A stretch of 10,934 bases of DNA from Alphaproteobacteria bacterium (GTDB taxonomy: Bacteria > Pseudomonadota > Alphaproteobacteria > Acetobacterales > Acetobacteraceae). The DNA lies in contig JAAFHD010000081.1 in the NCBI GenBank assembly GCA_013298245.1, positions 1-10,934 of the forward strand, read 5' to 3'. Position numbers and translations under genes: made by a program. Below, piece by piece: positions 1 to 5,755 of this stretch (positions within the stretch are counted from its first letter, which is position 1; each line of letters begins with the position of its first letter). The notes beneath the pieces were generated by a model that was not told the origin of the DNA, searched no databases, and saw only the letters and a list, made by a program, of their open reading frames with translations.

Positions 1-300
1 GTGAACTTCGCCACCCTGGCGCTGGCGCCGCGCTTGTGGCGCGTGGCGGTGTTCGGCACGCAAGGCTGGGCCGCGCTGCATGGCCATGAAACGCTGACCA
101 CCTGCGGCATCGACGGCACGCCGAGCACGCAAACCTTCCCCGTGACGGACATTGAACGCGCGGAGCTGGAAGCCTTCGCCCATGCCTGCGCCGGTGGCCC
201 CGCCTATCCGCTGCCGGTGGAGGAAGCCATCCACGGCGCATCCGTGTTCGAAACCATGATCGGTGCTGCCGCTTCCGGCAGCGCTTACGCCGTGCCGTGA
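1..300 (+). CDS. Gfo/Idh/MocA-family oxidoreductase, C-terminal part (5' truncated by window)
   Basis: The reading frame is open from the first base and stops with TGA at 298-300, so only the last 99 residues are visible. The GTG at base 1 is most likely an internal Val codon rather than a start. The visible end has the look of the C-terminal alpha/beta domain of NAD(P)-dependent Gfo/Idh/MocA oxidoreductases. A strand with an FGTQGW segment is followed by an acidic stretch and the family-typical tail ELEAFAHACAGG, then PVEEAIHGASVFETMIGAA. Members oxidise or reduce sugars, inositols and related polyols. The nucleotide-binding GxGxxG fold would lie upstream, outside the window, so substrate and activity cannot be judged. 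It ends 53 nt before the RidA-family gene on the same strand and could share its transcript. Family assignment is by pattern recognition of the tail only. Confidence 0.62.
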   Translation: MNFATLALAPRLWRVAVFGTQGWAALHGHETLTTCGIDGTPSTQTFPVTDIERAELEAFAHACAGGPAYPLPVEEAIHGASVFETMIGAAASGSAYAVP

Positions 301-302
301 TT

Positions 303-321
303 GCGGCCTTCGCCAAGCCGC
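303..321 (+). other. Short imperfect hairpin between oxidoreductase and ridA-like gene
   Basis: Just after the stop of the first gene, GCGGCCTT and AAGCCGC pair over 7 bp with one bulged C around a CGCC loop. No T-run follows. It may be a weak transcription pause or end signal, or chance in GC-rich DNA. Confidence 0.2.
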
Positions 322-343
322 GCTAGCCAAAAACTTCCAACCC

Positions 344-347
344 GGAG
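344..347 (+). promoter_or_regulatory. Ribosome binding site of the RidA-family gene
   Basis: GGAG lies 6 nt upstream of the ATG at 354, supporting that start. Confidence 0.6.
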
Positions 348-353
348 AACCCC

Positions 354-704
354 ATGAGCCACATCAAGCGCAACGGCACCAACCAGATCCTGTCCACCAG
401 CGTGGAATACCACGGCTTCGTCTACCTGGCCGGCATCACCGCCGATGACCTGTCCAAGGACGTGAAGGGCCAGACCGCCGAAATCATCGCCAAGATCGAC
501 GCGGCGCTGGAGGCCCATGGCACCGACAACACGCGCCTGCTCTCGGCGCAGATCTGGCTGAAGGACATTCGTGATCGGGATGCGATGAACGAGCTGTGGA
601 TCAAGTGGCTGCCCGCCGGCGCCCAGCCCGCCCGTGCCTGCGTGGAGGCCAATATGGCCAGCGCCCGGCACCTGGTGGAAATCATGGTCACTGCCTGCAA
701 GTAG
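354..704 (+). CDS. RidA/YjgF/YER057c family protein (Rid deaminase-like)
   Basis: This 116-residue protein has the full length of the RidA family, small trimeric cytosolic proteins. The best-known members hydrolyse reactive 2-aminoacrylate and other enamine/imine intermediates released by PLP enzymes. Family features are visible in order: an N-terminal strand region VEYHGFVYLAGITADD (residues 18-32), GQTAEIIAKIDAALEAHGTD (39-58), LLSAQIWLKDI (62-72), and the C-terminal signature PARACVEA (92-99). Arg94 corresponds to the catalytic Arg105 of E. coli RidA. VEI at 108-110 supplies the Glu matching E. coli Glu120. The sequence differs from canonical RidA around the first half and looks more like one of the other Rid subfamilies, so imine deaminase activity is plausible but not assured. 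It has a good GGAG site and sits between an oxidoreductase and a perfect hairpin, suggesting it ends its transcription unit. Confidence 0.9.
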   Translation: MSHIKRNGTNQILSTSVEYHGFVYLAGITADDLSKDVKGQTAEIIAKIDAALEAHGTDNTRLLSAQIWLKDIRDRDAMNELWIKWLPAGAQPARACVEANMASARHLVEIMVTACK

Positions 705-715
705 TGCGCTGGTGA

Positions 716-738
716 GGGTTGCGCCAATGGCGCAACCC
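716..738 (+). terminator. Perfect 10-bp hairpin after the ridA-like gene (possible terminator)
   Basis: GGGTTGCGCC (716-725) and GGCGCAACCC (729-738) are exact reverse complements with an AAT loop, starting 11 nt after the RidA-family stop codon. There is no T-tract after it, so it is not a classical intrinsic terminator. It may be a Rho-assisted or T-less terminator, or a 3'-end stabiliser. A second weaker stem (CGCCCT 743-748 with AGGGCG 755-760) follows and runs up to the ftsE start. Confidence 0.4.
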
Positions 739-761
739 GCGCCGCCCTGGCACAAGGGCGC

Positions 762-1436
762 ATGGTCCGCCTGGACGACATCTCGCTGCGCTATGCCGCC
801 GCCGAAGCACCGGCTTTGGCGGGCATTTCCTGCGCGCTGGATGCCGGCAGCTTCACCTGGCTGACCGGCGCGTCCGGCGCCGGCAAATCATCGCTGCTGA
901 AGCTGCTGCATTTGGCCGTGAAGCCCAGCGCCGGGCGGTTATTCGTGCTGGGCCAGGCCGTGCATGGCGCGCGCCGGCGCGAATTGCCCGGGCTGCGCCG
1001 GCGCATCGGCATCGTGTTCCAGGATGTGCGGCTGCTGCCGCATCTGGATGTGCTGGACAATGTGGCACTGCCCTTGCGCATCGCCGGCCGGCGGGAGGCG
1101 CAGCTGCTGGCGGACGCCAAGGAAATGCTGGGCTGGGTCGGCCTCGCGCATCGCATGCATGACCGGCCGGAAGCGCTTTCGGGCGGCGAACAGCAACGCG
1201 TGGCACTTGCGCGTGCCGTGGTCGCACGCCCCTCGCTGTTGCTGGCGGACGAACCCACCGCGCAGCTGGATGACGACCAGGCGCACCGCGTGATCGCCCT
1301 GCTGCGGGAGATGCATCGGCTGGGCAGCACGGTCATCGTTGCCACCCACAATATCGCGCTGCTGGGTGAATATCCGGCGCCCGTTCTGCACCTGGCCGCT
1401 GGCCGTCTGGCGGACCCGCATGAAGAAGACGCGTGA
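762..1436 (+). CDS. ftsE: Cell division ATP-binding protein FtsE
   Basis: A 224-residue ABC-type ATPase of normal FtsE length. It shows Walker A GASGAGKSS (36-44), Q-loop Gln87 in IVFQDVRLLPHLDV, ABC signature LSGGEQQ (139-145), Walker B LLLADEP with catalytic Glu164, the D-loop QLD, and switch His196 in ATHN. The N-terminal MVRLDDISLRY and the LTG-SGAGKS-LLKLL region are FtsE-like and also close to LolD/MacB ATPases. The FtsX-like gene directly downstream settles the identity. FtsE energises FtsX at the septum, where the complex controls periplasmic amidases or their activators during division. The ATG at 762 has only a weak AAGGG-like site close upstream. The gene overlaps ftsX by 17 bp, implying coupled translation. 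Confidence 0.9.
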   Translation: MVRLDDISLRYAAAEAPALAGISCALDAGSFTWLTGASGAGKSSLLKLLHLAVKPSAGRLFVLGQAVHGARRRELPGLRRRIGIVFQDVRLLPHLDVLDNVALPLRIAGRREAQLLADAKEMLGWVGLAHRMHDRPEALSGGEQQRVALARAVVARPSLLLADEPTAQLDDDQAHRVIALLREMHRLGSTVIVATHNIALLGEYPAPVLHLAAGRLADPHEEDA

Positions 1437-2247
1437 TCCGCTGGGCCTGAAGCGCGCGCTGGCGGACCGGCTGTTGCCGGTGCTGGTCGCGGCCATGGCG
1501 CTGCTGGGCGCGCTGGCGCTGGCGGGTGCGATGGCAGCCGCCTCGATGTCGGCACGATGGGAGGGCGGTGCGGCCGCCGCCATCATGGTGCAGGTGCCGC
1601 CCGCGACCGATCCGCACGTCGCGGCGCGGCGCTTGTCCGCGTTGCCGGGGGTGGCGGAAGCCACTGCGTTGGACCGCGCGCGCATGGCGGATTTGCTGCG
1701 CCCCTGGTTGGGCGAAGCCACCGCGCTGCCGCTGCCCGCGCTGATCGAATTGCGCCTGATGACATTGACCGGTGCTGAGGAACTGCCCGCGCGCATCCAG
1801 GCCACAATCCCCGGCGCCAGCGTGGAAGCGCATGGCATATGGGTCGCGCGGCTGTTGGCATTGTCGCGCGCGGTGCAGCGCCTGGCCTGGGTGATGCTGG
1901 CGCTGGTGGTCGCGATCGGCGCGGTCATGATCGTGGTGACGACGCGCGCGGGGCTTGCCGCGCGGCGCGGCACCATCGTGATCCTGCACGACATGGGCGC
2001 GACCGACCGCATGATCGCGGGGCGCTTCGCCGCGCGGCTGGCCTGGTTGTCGGCGCTGGGTGGCGTGATCGGCGCGGGTGCCGCGATACCGCTGTTGATG
2101 GCGCTGGGCGCGATGGCGGCACCCTTGGTGGGCGCGGCCGCGGCGCCGCCCTGGATCGGGCTGTCCGTCATGCCGCCGGCGGCCGCGCTGATCGCCTGGG
2201 GCACCGCGCAACTGACCGTGCGGCAATGGCTGCGCGCGCTGCCATGA
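1420..2247 (+). CDS. ftsX: Cell division membrane protein FtsX
   Basis: This 275-residue membrane protein has the FtsX layout. A short cytoplasmic N-terminus and TM1 (about 19-42) are followed by a periplasmic domain of about 110 residues (43-154) containing AARRLSALPGVAEATALDR, as in other FtsX extracytoplasmic domains. TM2 (155-175), a cytoplasmic loop, TM3 (206-232) and TM4 (245-265) follow. The loop after TM2 carries GTIVILHDMGATDRMIAGRF, the conserved FtsX coupling region that contacts FtsE. The start at ATG 1420 (MKKTRDP) was chosen over an in-frame ATG at 1339. The upstream extension reads as ftsE in the wrong frame, and MKK before a basic segment and TM1 fits the family. It overlaps ftsE by 17 bp and plsC by 4 bp (ATGA). 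FtsX transmits FtsE ATP hydrolysis to cell-wall hydrolysis at the septum. Confidence 0.88.
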   Translation: MKKTRDPLGLKRALADRLLPVLVAAMALLGALALAGAMAAASMSARWEGGAAAAIMVQVPPATDPHVAARRLSALPGVAEATALDRARMADLLRPWLGEATALPLPALIELRLMTLTGAEELPARIQATIPGASVEAHGIWVARLLALSRAVQRLAWVMLALVVAIGAVMIVVTTRAGLAARRGTIVILHDMGATDRMIAGRFAARLAWLSALGGVIGAGAAIPLLMALGAMAAPLVGAAAAPPWIGLSVMPPAAALIAWGTAQLTVRQWLRALP

Positions 2248-2948
2248 TCTGGTTGCGCTCGCTGCTGTTCAATGTGGTGTTTTTCACCAGCACGGGTGTG
2301 ATGGCGCTGGTGTCGATACCGCTGCTGGCACTGCCGCGCGGCGCGACGCGCTGGATGATGCGCGGCTATGCCTGGATGATCCGGGCAGAGATGGCGGTGG
2401 TGCTGGGCCTGCGCGTGCGCGTGCTGGGTGCGCAGAACATCCCCCCGGGCCCCGTCATCATCGCCAGCAAGCACCAGTCGGCCTTCGACACTATCTTCTG
2501 GTTCAGCCAGTTGCCGGCCACCTGTTATGTGATGAAGCGCGAATTGCTGAAGATTCCCGTCTGGGGCTGGCATGCGCGCCGTGCCCAGATGATCGCGGTG
2601 GACCGCGAGGCAGGTGCGCCCGCCTTGCGCGGCATGGTGCGCGAGGCGCAGCAGCGCGTGGCCGAAGGGCGGCAACTGGTGATCTATCCGGAAGGCACGC
2701 GCAGCGCGCCGGGGGAGCGCCTGCCCTATCACCCTGGTGTGGCCGCGCTGGCATCGGCGACGCGGCTGCCTGTGGTGCCGGTCGCGACCAATAGCGGGCT
2801 GTTCTGGGGGCGGCGGTCCTTCGTCAAGCGGCCGGGTGTGCTGACGATTTCCGTGCTGCCGCCGCTGCCTGTCGGGCTGTCGCGCGCGGCGCTGATGGCA
2901 CAGCTGGAAGCCGTGATCGAGAGCGAAAGCGAACGGTTGCTAAGCTGA
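2244..2948 (+). CDS. plsC: 1-acyl-sn-glycerol-3-phosphate acyltransferase (PlsC)
   Basis: A 234-residue protein with all PlsC/LPLAT blocks: the catalytic HX4D box HQSAFD (77-82), block II QMIAVDRE (115-122), block III YPEGTRS (148-154), and block IV LPVVPVATNSG (175-185). One N-terminal hydrophobic segment (about 8-30) would anchor it to the inner membrane. The enzyme acylates lysophosphatidic acid at position 2 to make phosphatidic acid, the precursor of membrane phospholipids. The start is the ATG at 2244, which overlaps the ftsX stop (ATGA). The frame continues open far upstream to 1839, but that part is only an out-of-frame reading of ftsX. Linkage of plsC to ftsEX is a familiar alphaproteobacterial arrangement. 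Its 3' end overlaps the stop of the convergent methyltransferase gene by 9 bp. Confidence 0.9.
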   Translation: MIWLRSLLFNVVFFTSTGVMALVSIPLLALPRGATRWMMRGYAWMIRAEMAVVLGLRVRVLGAQNIPPGPVIIASKHQSAFDTIFWFSQLPATCYVMKRELLKIPVWGWHARRAQMIAVDREAGAPALRGMVREAQQRVAEGRQLVIYPEGTRSAPGERLPYHPGVAALASATRLPVVPVATNSGLFWGRRSFVKRPGVLTISVLPPLPVGLSRAALMAQLEAVIESESERLLS

Positions 2949-3551
2949 TTTCCGCGCGCGGATATAGGCGCGGCGCGTGAGGTATTCGGCATCGGGGATC
3001 GCATCGCGCGCGTAGCTGTCGATGATCTCGAAGCCGGCGGATTCCAGCGCTGCATCCAGCGCGCCAGGCGCGAAGAGGCGGAAGGTGAGGTCGACCGGAA
3101 TCCCGAACATCTCTGTGCGATGGATACTGCCTTCGCCCAGATGCACGGCGGCCAGGATTTGCCCGCCCGCGATCAGCGCCGCGTGGCAGGAACCCAATGC
3201 GGCGGCGAGCGTCGCGTCGTCCGCGTGGATGAACACATAGAAGGCGACGATGCCGCTGAAACGCGCTTGCGGCAGTGCCACCATGTCATGCGCTTCGAAG
3301 GTGATGTCCGGGTGGCGGGCGCGCGCCTGGTCCAGCATGGCGGGCGCGTTGTCTATGCCGACCACATCCGCACCCTGGCTTTTCATATGCGCGGCGACAT
3401 GGCCTGGCCCGCAGCCCAGATCGGCGATCGGGCCATGCAGGCGGCGGCGGCCGACAAAATCATTCAGCAGCGCGCGGTCCATTGGCTTGTGCGCGAGTTC
3501 ATCTTGGAAATGCCGCGCGTATTCGGTGGCGATGGCGTCATAGCTGTTCAT
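2940..3551 (-). CDS. Class I SAM-dependent methyltransferase (small, substrate unknown)
   Basis: This 203-residue protein is a compact Rossmann-fold methyltransferase. The N-terminal MNSYDAIATEYARHF resembles UbiE/Methyltransf_25-type enzymes. Motif I is IADLGCGPG (42-50). The acidic residue at the end of strand 2 is Asp67 in VVGIDNAPAMLDQAR. The strand 4 region is GIVAFYVFIHADD, and the post-motif is GGQILAAVHLGEG. The true start is the ATG at 3551. The frame is open to 3794, but that extension lies inside the neighbouring methyltransferase gene and looks like arginine-rich shadow sequence. Its start overlaps the upstream gene's stop by 4 bp (ATGA), so it is translationally coupled as the last gene of a three-gene minus-strand operon. 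Its stop overlaps the end of plsC by 9 bp. The substrate cannot be read from the sequence. Confidence 0.85.
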   Translation of the reverse strand: MNSYDAIATEYARHFQDELAHKPMDRALLNDFVGRRRLHGPIADLGCGPGHVAAHMKSQGADVVGIDNAPAMLDQARARHPDITFEAHDMVALPQARFSGIVAFYVFIHADDATLAAALGSCHAALIAGGQILAAVHLGEGSIHRTEMFGIPVDLTFRLFAPGALDAALESAGFEIIDSYARDAIPDAEYLTRRAYIRARKSA

Positions 3552-4396
3552 GCGCGCCGGCCCGAGATGATGCGGTACTGGATGCCGCCATCCCGATGCA
3601 GCGTTTCCAGCGCCATGCCGCCGAGATCTGCCTCCGACCGATAGCCGAAGCCGAAGAGGCGCTTGAAGCGTGCTTCGCGCGCGCGGGCGGCCATGGGCGC
3701 GGCCAGTTCCGACAAGGATCGCGACAGTACAAGCGGCGTCAGGTCGTATTCGTGGATGATGGTCAGGCCCGCGGCCTGCATCGCCGCGATCCAACCGGCG
3801 CGCGTGGGCGCTGCCGGGCAGCGCCAGCAGCGGGTGAAGGTGGCGATGCGCGCGGCCTGGTCCGGTGTGGGGTTTTCGACCGGCATGTCGTCCACCACGG
3901 TCAGCACGCCGCCCGGTGCCAGGCCCCGCGCCAGGTTGGCGATGGTGGCCGCCGGGTCGGGCGAATGGATGAGGCTTTCGATGCCATAGACCCAGTCATG
4001 CGGGCCTGGTTGCGGGTTGTCGTAGCTGCCGATTTCCACCCGCACATCGTGCAGGTTGCGGGCGGCGATTTCGGCGTTGCCCCGCTGTTCCTGGATGCTG
4101 GAGAGCGTGATTCCGCGCCAAGCGCCGCCCAGCTGCGGGGCCAGGTCCAGCATGGTGGCGCCATAGCCGCAGCCGGCGTCCAGCACGCGCGGCGCGGCGG
4201 GCAGCGTGAACCCTTCGCGCATCAGGCGGTGGATCACCAGCGCGCTGGTCTCGCCGCCCGCGGGGTCGCGCAGCGGGCGATGCACGGGCTGCGCCTGGCT
4301 GCCGGTTTCGCCGCGCTTCTGGCGCATCCAGGCGAGGCGATCGAGCCAGCGATAATAGCGCGCGACGTCGCGGCGGTGGGTGTCGGCGGAGGTCAT
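3548..4396 (-). CDS. Class I SAM-dependent methyltransferase (tocopherol/sarcosine-type small-molecule MT fold)
   Basis: This 282-residue protein has motif I VLDAGCGYG (71-79). A GITLSSIQEQRGN segment (95-107) follows, like the SAM-binding strand 2 and helix of gamma-tocopherol, cyclopropane-synthase-like and glycine-betaine methyltransferases. Then come DWVYGIESLIHSPDP (134-148) at motif II and LAPGGVLTVVDDMPV at motif III. The C-terminal part has a second lobe (LSRSLSELAAPMAARAREARFKRLFGFGYR) that may cover the substrate site. It is probably a methyltransferase for a small molecule, polyketide or quinone-like substrate, and no finer call is justified. The ATG start at 4396 overlaps the stop of the CobW-like gene (ATGA), and its own stop overlaps the start of the next methyltransferase. 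It is unrelated in detail to the downstream methyltransferase, so the pair is not a recent duplication. Confidence 0.85.
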   Translation of the reverse strand: MTSADTHRRDVARYYRWLDRLAWMRQKRGETGSQAQPVHRPLRDPAGGETSALVIHRLMREGFTLPAAPRVLDAGCGYGATMLDLAPQLGGAWRGITLSSIQEQRGNAEIAARNLHDVRVEIGSYDNPQPGPHDWVYGIESLIHSPDPAATIANLARGLAPGGVLTVVDDMPVENPTPDQAARIATFTRCWRCPAAPTRAGWIAAMQAAGLTIIHEYDLTPLVLSRSLSELAAPMAARAREARFKRLFGFGYRSEADLGGMALETLHRDGGIQYRIISGRRA

Positions 4397-4740
4397 GCGA
4401 GCTTGTAGCGCGCCACGGTCAGGATGTCCTTGGTCAGTGCCTGGGTGATTTCGGCTTCGCCTTCATCGGATGCCACCAGCACCACGACCTGGTCGAACCA
4501 CGGCCCGCCAGTGGCGCGCGCGCGGAACAGCGCGGCCAACGCCGCGGCCGCAGCTCCCTGGCCCTGGCAGCACAGGCAGGCCACCGCGTGCGGCGCATCG
4601 CGCAGCGTGAAGACGGCGCGCGCGATGTGCGCAGGCAGTGCGGGTTCCGCGCCCTCAGCCAGCACGGCCACGGCGCCGTCCAGTGTGGGCAATTCGCGCA
4701 GCACGCGCACCGGCACACGGGCATCCACTCGCCATGTCAT
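4393..4740 (-). CDS. Small CobW-like protein without P-loop (hypothetical)
   Basis: A protein of 115 residues from ATG 4740. No catalytic family is complete. Its second half reads like the middle of a COG0523/CobW metal-chaperone GTPase. CLCC (55-58) matches the CobW metal-binding GCxCC motif. AAALAALFRARATGGPWFDQ and VVVLVASDEGEAEITQAL (about 64-102) match the segment around FDRVVIETTGLADP. The end VARYKLA matches the xxRYRLDGVV region. The N-terminal part (VRVLRELPTLDGAVAVLAEG) shows no Walker A GxxGxGKT, and the GTP-binding NKxD and C-terminal domains are absent. A metal-binding or scaffold role is inference only. In-frame ATGs at 4761 and 4767 are possible alternative starts, but 4767 lies inside the operator and none has a clear ribosome site. 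It leads a three-gene methyltransferase operon divergent from arsR-metH. Confidence 0.6.
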   Translation of the reverse strand: MTWRVDARVPVRVLRELPTLDGAVAVLAEGAEPALPAHIARAVFTLRDAPHAVACLCCQGQGAAAAALAALFRARATGGPWFDQVVVLVASDEGEAEITQALTKDILTVARYKLA

Positions 4741-4762
4741 GAGCGTTGTTCCATACCCCATA

Positions 4763-4784
4763 GACATAAGGATATCTTTATGTC
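4763..4784. promoter_or_regulatory. 22-bp palindromic operator between divergent operons (SahR-like site)
   Basis: The half-sites GACATAA (4763-4769) and TTATGTC (4778-4784) are exact reverse complements. The centre GATATC (4771-4776) is itself a palindrome, and only the pair at 4770/4777 fails to match. This is strikingly AT-rich against the GC-rich background. It ends 14 nt before the ATG of the ArsR-methyltransferase gene and lies 22 nt upstream of the ATG at 4740 of the opposite operon. Dimeric ArsR-type repressors bind such sites and commonly control their own promoter. It is therefore the best candidate operator for the adjacent regulator, possibly controlling both directions. Exact promoter hexamers could not be assigned. 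Confidence 0.75.
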
Positions 4785-4798
4785 ATGTCCACGCCGCC

Positions 4799-5746
4799 AT
4801 GGACGATCTCCTCACCCAGTTGCGCGCGGCGGCGGAACCCACGCGGCTCAGGCTGCTGGCACTCTGCGCGCGTGGCGCGCTGAACGTGACGGATATGTGC
4901 GCGGTGCTGGGCCAATCGCAACCCCGGCTGTCACGGCATTTGAAACTGCTGGTCGAAGCGCGGCTGCTGGAACGCATCCCGGAAGGGGCGAACGCGTATT
5001 TCCAGGTGCCGGCCGGGGCCGCGCTGGTACACCAGTTGCTGGCGCGCCTGCCGGAGGATGACGCCACGCTGGCGAATGATCGCCGGCAAGCTGCGCGCAT
5101 CGCCGCCGAGCACGCGCGCGCCATCAGCGCGGCCTTCCGCCGTGATGGCGCGGATTGGGACGAGATGCGCGCGCTGAACCTGCCCGCGCCGAAGATCGAG
5201 GCCGCGATTCGCGCGCTGCTCACCGCACCTCTGGGCCGTCTGTTGGATATCGGCACGGGCACCGGGCGTCTGCTGGAACTGCTGGCGGACCGTGCGGAAT
5301 CGGCGCTGGGTGTGGATGCCAGCCGCGAGATGTTGGCGCTGGCCCGCGCGCGGCTTGCCGAACGCGGGCTGTCGCGCTGTTCGGTGCGCCAGGCGGATTT
5401 GTATCGGCTGCCTTTGGCGGACCGTTCCTTTGACACCGTCGCGATGCAGATGGTGCTGCATTATGCGGAAGATCCCGCCGCTGCGCTGGCCGAAGCCGCG
5501 CGTGTGCTGGCCCCGCGTGGGCGCTTGTTGCTGGTGGATTTCGCGCCGCATGCGCGTGCCGATATTGCTGACCAGCATGCGCATCGTTGGCGTGGTTTCG
5601 ATGATGCGACGCTGGTTGCGTGGTTGAAACCGGCCGGTTGCGTGCTGCGCGCGACCAAGCCCATCGCCGGCGCATTGCCGGTGCGCCTTTGGCTCGCGGA
5701 GCGCGTCGGCGCGCCCGCGCGTGCCGCCCTTGAACTGCAATTCTGA
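4799..5746 (+). CDS. ArsR-family regulator fused to SAM-methyltransferase domain (SahR-like)
   Basis: A 315-residue two-domain protein. Residues 1-80 form an ArsR winged helix: LRAAAEPTRLRLLALCARGALNVTDMCAVLG, then recognition helix SQPRLSRHLKLLVEARLL and the wing ERIPEGANAYFQV. The ELCVCD metal-sensing motif of classical ArsR/SmtB proteins is not present. After a helical linker (about 81-145), residues 146-250 are a class I methyltransferase domain with motif I LLDIGTGTG (148-156), Asp173 in GVDASREML, and RVLAPRGRLLLVDF. ArsR proteins linked to metH are described as SahR, which responds to S-adenosylhomocysteine. The methyltransferase fold here could be the ligand sensor or a working enzyme. 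Start ATG 4799 was chosen because the ArsR fold begins there; the frame stays open upstream to 4424 only as shadow. There is no clear ribosome site. metH starts 9 nt after its stop, and a palindrome lies just upstream. Confidence 0.87.
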   Translation: MDDLLTQLRAAAEPTRLRLLALCARGALNVTDMCAVLGQSQPRLSRHLKLLVEARLLERIPEGANAYFQVPAGAALVHQLLARLPEDDATLANDRRQAARIAAEHARAISAAFRRDGADWDEMRALNLPAPKIEAAIRALLTAPLGRLLDIGTGTGRLLELLADRAESALGVDASREMLALARARLAERGLSRCSVRQADLYRLPLADRSFDTVAMQMVLHYAEDPAAALAEAARVLAPRGRLLLVDFAPHARADIADQHAHRWRGFDDATLVAWLKPAGCVLRATKPIAGALPVRLWLAERVGAPARAALELQF

Positions 5747-5755
5747 AAGAACGCC

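Noticed and set aside
1839..2243. Upstream extension of plsC to an ATG at 1839
   Set aside because: It is the third frame of ftsX, Arg/Gly-rich and unlike any PlsC N-terminus; the ATGA overlap at 2244 is the natural start.
939..2732. A 597-codon minus-strand open frame opposite ftsE, ftsX and plsC
   Set aside because: It crosses three well-supported plus-strand genes and shows low-complexity Arg/His/Ala/Gln composition without recognisable domains.
3552..3794. Upstream extension of the small methyltransferase gene to 3794
   Set aside because: It lies within the other methyltransferase gene in a shadow frame; the ATGA overlap at 3551 gives the start and leaves a normal-length protein.
2940..4396. 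Tandem duplication of one methyltransferase gene
   Set aside because: The two proteins share only the general class I motifs; lengths (203 and 282), N-termini and C-terminal lobes differ, so they are separate families.
4746..4777. Sigma-70-like promoter hexamers (TTGTTC and a TATCTT box) around the operator
   Set aside because: The matches are weak and the spacing between them (20 nt) is too long; a promoter must be nearby but its elements cannot be placed with confidence.
4424..4798. Upstream extension of the ArsR-methyltransferase frame to an ATG at 4424
   Set aside because: The extension is antisense to the CobW-like gene, has Ser/Thr/Ala-rich shadow composition, and would put the operator inside the coding region. 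The ArsR fold starts at ATG 4799.
5747..5755. Cobalamin, SAM or SAH riboswitch upstream of metH
   Set aside because: Only 9 nt separate metH from the upstream gene, and the gap 4741-4798 holds a DNA palindrome rather than a riboswitch-size structured leader.
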